Positions 6,040 through 7,994 of a DNA stretch of 7,994 nucleotides are shown here, piece by piece (position 1 is the first letter of the stretch; each line of letters begins with the position of its first letter). The position numbers and the translations under genes were made by a program. The DNA comes from CAWELS01 sp964468205 (GTDB lineage: Bacteria; Acidobacteriota; Terriglobia; Bryobacterales; Bryobacteraceae): positions 1-7,994 of the forward strand of contig CAYXVG010000134.1 in the NCBI GenBank assembly GCA_964468205.1, in the 5' to 3' direction. Under the pieces are notes generated by a model. That model saw only the letters and a list, made by a program, of their open reading frames with translations. It was not told the DNA's origin and did not search any database.

Positions 6040-6070
6040 CCGGTGGCACTGAGAACTCGAGTGCCACCGG
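6040..6070. repeat. Perfect 11-bp inverted repeat with 9-base loop
   Basis: CCGGTGGCACT (6040-6050) and AGTGCCACCGG (6060-6070) are exact reverse complements around GAGAACTCG. No T run follows on either strand, so it does not look like a simple terminator. It lies 33 bases upstream of the possible small minus-strand gene and may be a mobile-element end, an operator or an RNA hairpin. Confidence 0.7.
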
Positions 6071-6185
6071 CGTCAGCCGGGCTGTCGTCTCAACTGGGAC
6101 AACCGGGTCCGAAAATGTGTCCAAAATCATACCCGGCGCGAGGCGACACCCGGTAACTCGGCACGAATGCATTTGTTGAACAGAA

Positions 6186-6221
6186 AGGCATTTCGGCCCG
6201 TGGAGCGGCCCGAAAAAGCCT
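6186..6221. repeat. Long imperfect hairpin (first of a cluster)
   Basis: The pairs AGGC/GCCT, TTTCGG/CCGAAA and CCG/CGG nest around the loop TGGAG (6201-6205), with one C-C mismatch and a small internal loop, 13 base pairs in all. On the minus strand the hairpin is followed by TTTCTG, so weak termination is possible in that direction. Confidence 0.55.
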
Positions 6222-6235
6222 CTCGAACCGACTCA

Positions 6236-6257
6236 TGACCCAAAGGTCGGTGGGTCA
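6236..6257. repeat. Perfect 7-bp inverted repeat (second of a cluster)
   Basis: TGACCCA (6236-6242) and TGGGTCA (6251-6257) pair around an 8-base loop. A third dyad, the perfect 10-base palindrome ACGTCGACGT, follows at 6284-6293. Together with the hairpin at 6186-6221 this makes three dyads in about 110 bases of gene-free DNA. Confidence 0.55.
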
Positions 6258-6397
6258 ACCCCCTCTTTCCGTGAAAAGCGTCTACGTCGACGTGTAGCAT
6301 TGTTCCTCCTAATCCGGGCAGGATTCGCCATGCGGCCGTAGACACGGTGTCCGTGGTTCCTGTCCTCAACAGAGTATGTTAAGACGCTCGCTAGCCA

Positions 6398-6763
6398 TTA
6401 CTCACTCGAACCAGGAGGGTCGGTGGCGGGCTTACCGACCGCCAATTCGAGGCTCGCGATAAAAGGCGGAAGGTCGGCTGTGATCGTATCGCAGACCCGA
6501 TCAAAGTCGATGTCGAATTAGGCATGGATCAACCGATTGCGCATCCCGACGATATCGACCCAAGGAATCCGGTCAAGCTCACGCCGGGTATCCGGGCTGA
6601 CCTTCGATTCCGCCTCGCCGATGATCTCGATGCACTTCACCAAAGCTAGAGCGAGCAACCGGTCTTGCGCCAAGTCCGTCGCAGTGCGCCCGGACGCGAA
6701 TGTGACGGCTTCCCTCGCAGCGTCCAGCATGTGGAGAAGCCGAGTGCGATCATTCGGCGGCAT
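6398..6763 (-). pseudogene. hepT: HepT-like HEPN (DUF86) toxin, broken by a stop codon
   Basis: HepT is a HEPN-domain RNase toxin whose action depends on the motif RX4HXY. Here 81 residues run from ATG 6763 to TAA at 6518-6520, including the family-typical LALALVKCIEIIGEAESKV (37-55) and IPWVDIVGMRNRLIHA (66-81). The motif is R75, four residues, H80, A81, then TAA in place of the tyrosine. One base change from TAT or TAC would explain it. The frame stays open beyond the stop for 39 more codons (FDIDFDRVCDTI..., ending at TAA 6398-6400), matching the usual HepT C-terminus and a full length of about 121 residues. The toxin is probably inactive, or a sequencing error is present. It overlaps the mntA stop by 14 bases, so the two were translated together. 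Confidence 0.88.
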
Positions 6764-7058
6764 ACTGGGTCACCGCGTTTCGGACCACCTCGTTGCGGAA
6801 GTAGCGGCTGAGTTCCTTGGGTGTCCGGAGATCGATTTTGCGGCCGCCGAACATCGTGGACAGCTCGCGCTCCATTGCCGCCATCCGCAGGTAGCCGACC
6901 CGTTCACCCGGTTCGAACTCCACGAGAACATCGACGTCGCTCGCGTCGGAAAAGCGGTCCGTCAACACAGATCCGAAGACAGCAAGTCTCCGGATGCCAT
7001 TTCGCCGGCAGAAGTCCGCCACGCGATCCTGTGCGACGTCAATGTGCCGAAGGGTCAT
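6750..7058 (-). CDS. mntA: MntA-like nucleotidyltransferase antitoxin
   Basis: This 102-residue protein is of the minimal nucleotidyltransferase (MNT) type. In MntA-HepT systems the enzyme neutralises the HEPN toxin by transferring AMP to the tyrosine of its RX4HXY motif. The signature GSX10DXD is intact: G29-S30 (VFGS), then D41 and D43 (DVDVLVEF). A third acidic residue is D76 in KIDLRTP. Length and motif spacing are typical of the family. I chose the ATG at 7058 because GAGG lies six bases upstream. An ATG at 7070 overlaps that site. It precedes and overlaps the broken hepT gene. With the toxin's target tyrosine lost, its enzymatic role against this partner would be gone. Confidence 0.9.
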   Translation of the reverse strand: MTLRHIDVAQDRVADFCRRNGIRRLAVFGSVLTDRFSDASDVDVLVEFEPGERVGYLRMAAMERELSTMFGGRKIDLRTPKELSRYFRNEVVRNAVTQYAAE

Positions 7059-7322
7059 CCCTGACCTCATTATTGCCCAACCGTCCAACCAGTGGCGACG
7101 AGCCGCCTGGATCGATGCGACACCTCACGACTGCTGCCAGGGCGGGGCTGGGCACGATGGGCAGGATCGTTACCTGTACAGGAGAAACGAAAATCTTCTC
7201 CATGTACCATTCCGCCTTACCCGCCGGCTTCGGCCTCATTCTCCGGCGCGCATGTTGATCGCGACACAAGATAAAGATGGAGGGCGCCGTGGGCCTCCAC
7301 GAAGAAGTGATTCGCACGCAAC
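7059..7322. other. Intergenic between the oxidase gene and mntA
   Basis: This stretch holds no supported gene. Open frames here on both strands are low-complexity shadows. It should contain the mntA-hepT promoter, but no clear -10/-35 pair was found on the minus strand. It contains the long hairpin at 7176-7207. A weaker stem, GGAGG/CCTCC (7279-7283 and 7294-7298), is followed on the minus strand by ATCTTTAT and could be a weak terminator for the oxidase gene. Confidence 0.5.
7176..7207. repeat. 11-bp hairpin with a one-base bulge upstream of mntA
   Basis: GTACA plus GGAGAA (7176-7186) pairs with TTCTCC (7196-7201) and TGTAC (7203-7207), leaving a 9-base loop and one bulged A at 7202. It overlaps the 10-base palindrome CCTGTACAGG (7173-7182). 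It lies about 120-150 bases before the mntA start, so it could be part of its operator or an attenuating leader structure. Confidence 0.5.
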
Positions 7323-7994
7323 CTATACGCCGAAGAATGAGCGGAAGAACTTGTTCAGCAGCCTGTTTTCCGGATCGAATTCCGCGCGTTTGGCGGCCAT
7401 CGCCTCCAGCCGCTCCCCCAGCGCTTTGACGGCCTGCTCGCGCGTGAACCCGAAAGTCTGGTTGGGTAGCGGAACTCCTCCGTGCTTGCTGGACCATTCG
7501 TTGAAGGCGGTCAGAAAATCCGTCCAGCCCGGGTTGGCGGTGGAGACCGGATCAATGGTCATCACGTTGCCGTCAAACGAATATGACAGCAGCGACATCT
7601 GATCTTTCGCGATCCGGTATCCGACATGCAGCATGTTCGTCCGGTACCCCTTCGTCCGGTAATACTTCTTCACCCACCGTGTGTATTTCGGCAGCACGCT
7701 CGCGTAGGTTTCCTCAGGAAAGGCCCACAGGCTGAACGTGTAGCGGCTGTCGTCGGATACCTCCGGATAGTGAATAATCTGATCCGTGGCAATACAGTTC
7801 TTGCTCCGGATCAAGTTCTCGAGCTTCCATCGCCATAGCCCGCCGAACGCGTCAATCAGCTTATACCGGATGAACTTGTTCTCGATATCGCGTTCGGCCT
7901 GGTAGCACGTCAGCGGACCGGTCTGCGACCAGAGAATGTTGCGGAGCGGCCAGATGTGCTCGTCCGGCTTGCCCCTCGCCTTCTTGTTGTATTT
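7323..7994 (-). CDS. FAD-linked oxidase, C-terminal part (5' end outside window)
   Basis: The frame is open to the window edge and gives the last 223 residues of a larger enzyme. The final stretch FDPENRLLNKFFRSFFG is the typical end of FAD-dependent oxidoreductases of the lactone-oxidase or glycolate-oxidase kind, where xDPxxxLxN closes the substrate domain. Other parts (GPLTCYQAERDIENKF, TFSLWAFPEE, FDGNVMTIDP) fit the mixed alpha/beta cap domain. The FAD-binding N-terminal domain, expected to add about 250-300 residues, lies outside the window, so the substrate cannot be given. An in-frame TTG at 7814 is internal and not the start. This gene looks like core metabolism, so the accessory region may end between it and mntA. 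Confidence 0.82.
   Translation of the reverse strand, partial: KYNKKARGKPDEHIWPLRNILWSQTGPLTCYQAERDIENKFIRYKLIDAFGGLWRWKLENLIRSKNCIATDQIIHYPEVSDDSRYTFSLWAFPEETYASVLPKYTRWVKKYYRTKGYRTNMLHVGYRIAKDQMSLLSYSFDGNVMTIDPVSTANPGWTDFLTAFNEWSSKHGGVPLPNQTFGFTREQAVKALGERLEAMAAKRAEFDPENRLLNKFFRSFFGV

Noticed and set aside
6127..6369. Minus-strand open frame of 80 codons
   Set aside because: It runs across three hairpins, so the reading frame looks like a by-product of repeat structure. Protein-like parts were not recognised.
6994..7602. Plus-strand open frame of 202 codons
   Set aside because: It crosses antisense through mntA, the intergenic gap and the oxidase gene, and its composition is not protein-like.
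1..7994. CRISPR array or tandem repeats
   Set aside because: No regularly spaced direct repeats were seen by eye in the window.

Overview
The window looks like bacterial chromosomal DNA of moderately high GC content from an organism I cannot place to phylum. It opens inside a tRNA-Val(GAC) gene. It then runs through what appears to be a genomic island with a compact set of defence-type genes. It ends in the 3' part of an ordinary metabolic gene, an FAD-dependent oxidoreductase, read on the minus strand. No integrase and no second copy of the tRNA 3' end was seen, so the far edge of the island is not defined here.

Region 1 (1-2036): a tRNA 3' end, then a complete type II restriction-modification system of the PvuII kind. 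It has a minus-strand N4-cytosine methyltransferase with its own terminator, a divergent control region carrying a pair of controller-protein boxes, a 77-residue controller (C) protein, and a 184-residue PvuII-like endonuclease that overlaps the C gene by four bases. The expected target is CAGCTG.

Region 2 (2037-2616): about 580 bases without an intact gene. It holds two probable gene relics, one resembling the start of an MrcB-type N-terminal domain, and a 15-base palindrome just before the next operon.

Region 3 (2617-5361): a tight three-gene plus-strand operon with gaps of 3 bases each. The first gene encodes a PD-(D/E)XK nuclease-like protein with a winged helix apparently inserted between its catalytic motifs. 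The second encodes a soluble Hanks-type Ser/Thr kinase, and the third a 397-residue predicted alpha/beta-barrel protein that I do not recognise. The nuclease, kinase and barrel combination, placed beside a restriction system at a tRNA gene, is the best candidate for an undescribed system, probably anti-phage defence. That role is inferred from context only.

Region 4 (5362-6397): about 1 kb with no confident gene, one weak Cys/His-rich minus-strand ORF and several strong inverted repeats; it looks like decayed accessory DNA.

Region 5 (6398-7058, minus strand): an MntA-HepT toxin-antitoxin pair. The MntA nucleotidyltransferase looks intact. The HepT HEPN toxin is broken by a TAA codon exactly where the tyrosine of its RX4HXY motif should be, and the rest of the reading frame is still present downstream.

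Region 6 (7059-7994): an intergenic stretch with a long hairpin, then the C-terminal 223 residues of the FAD-linked oxidase.
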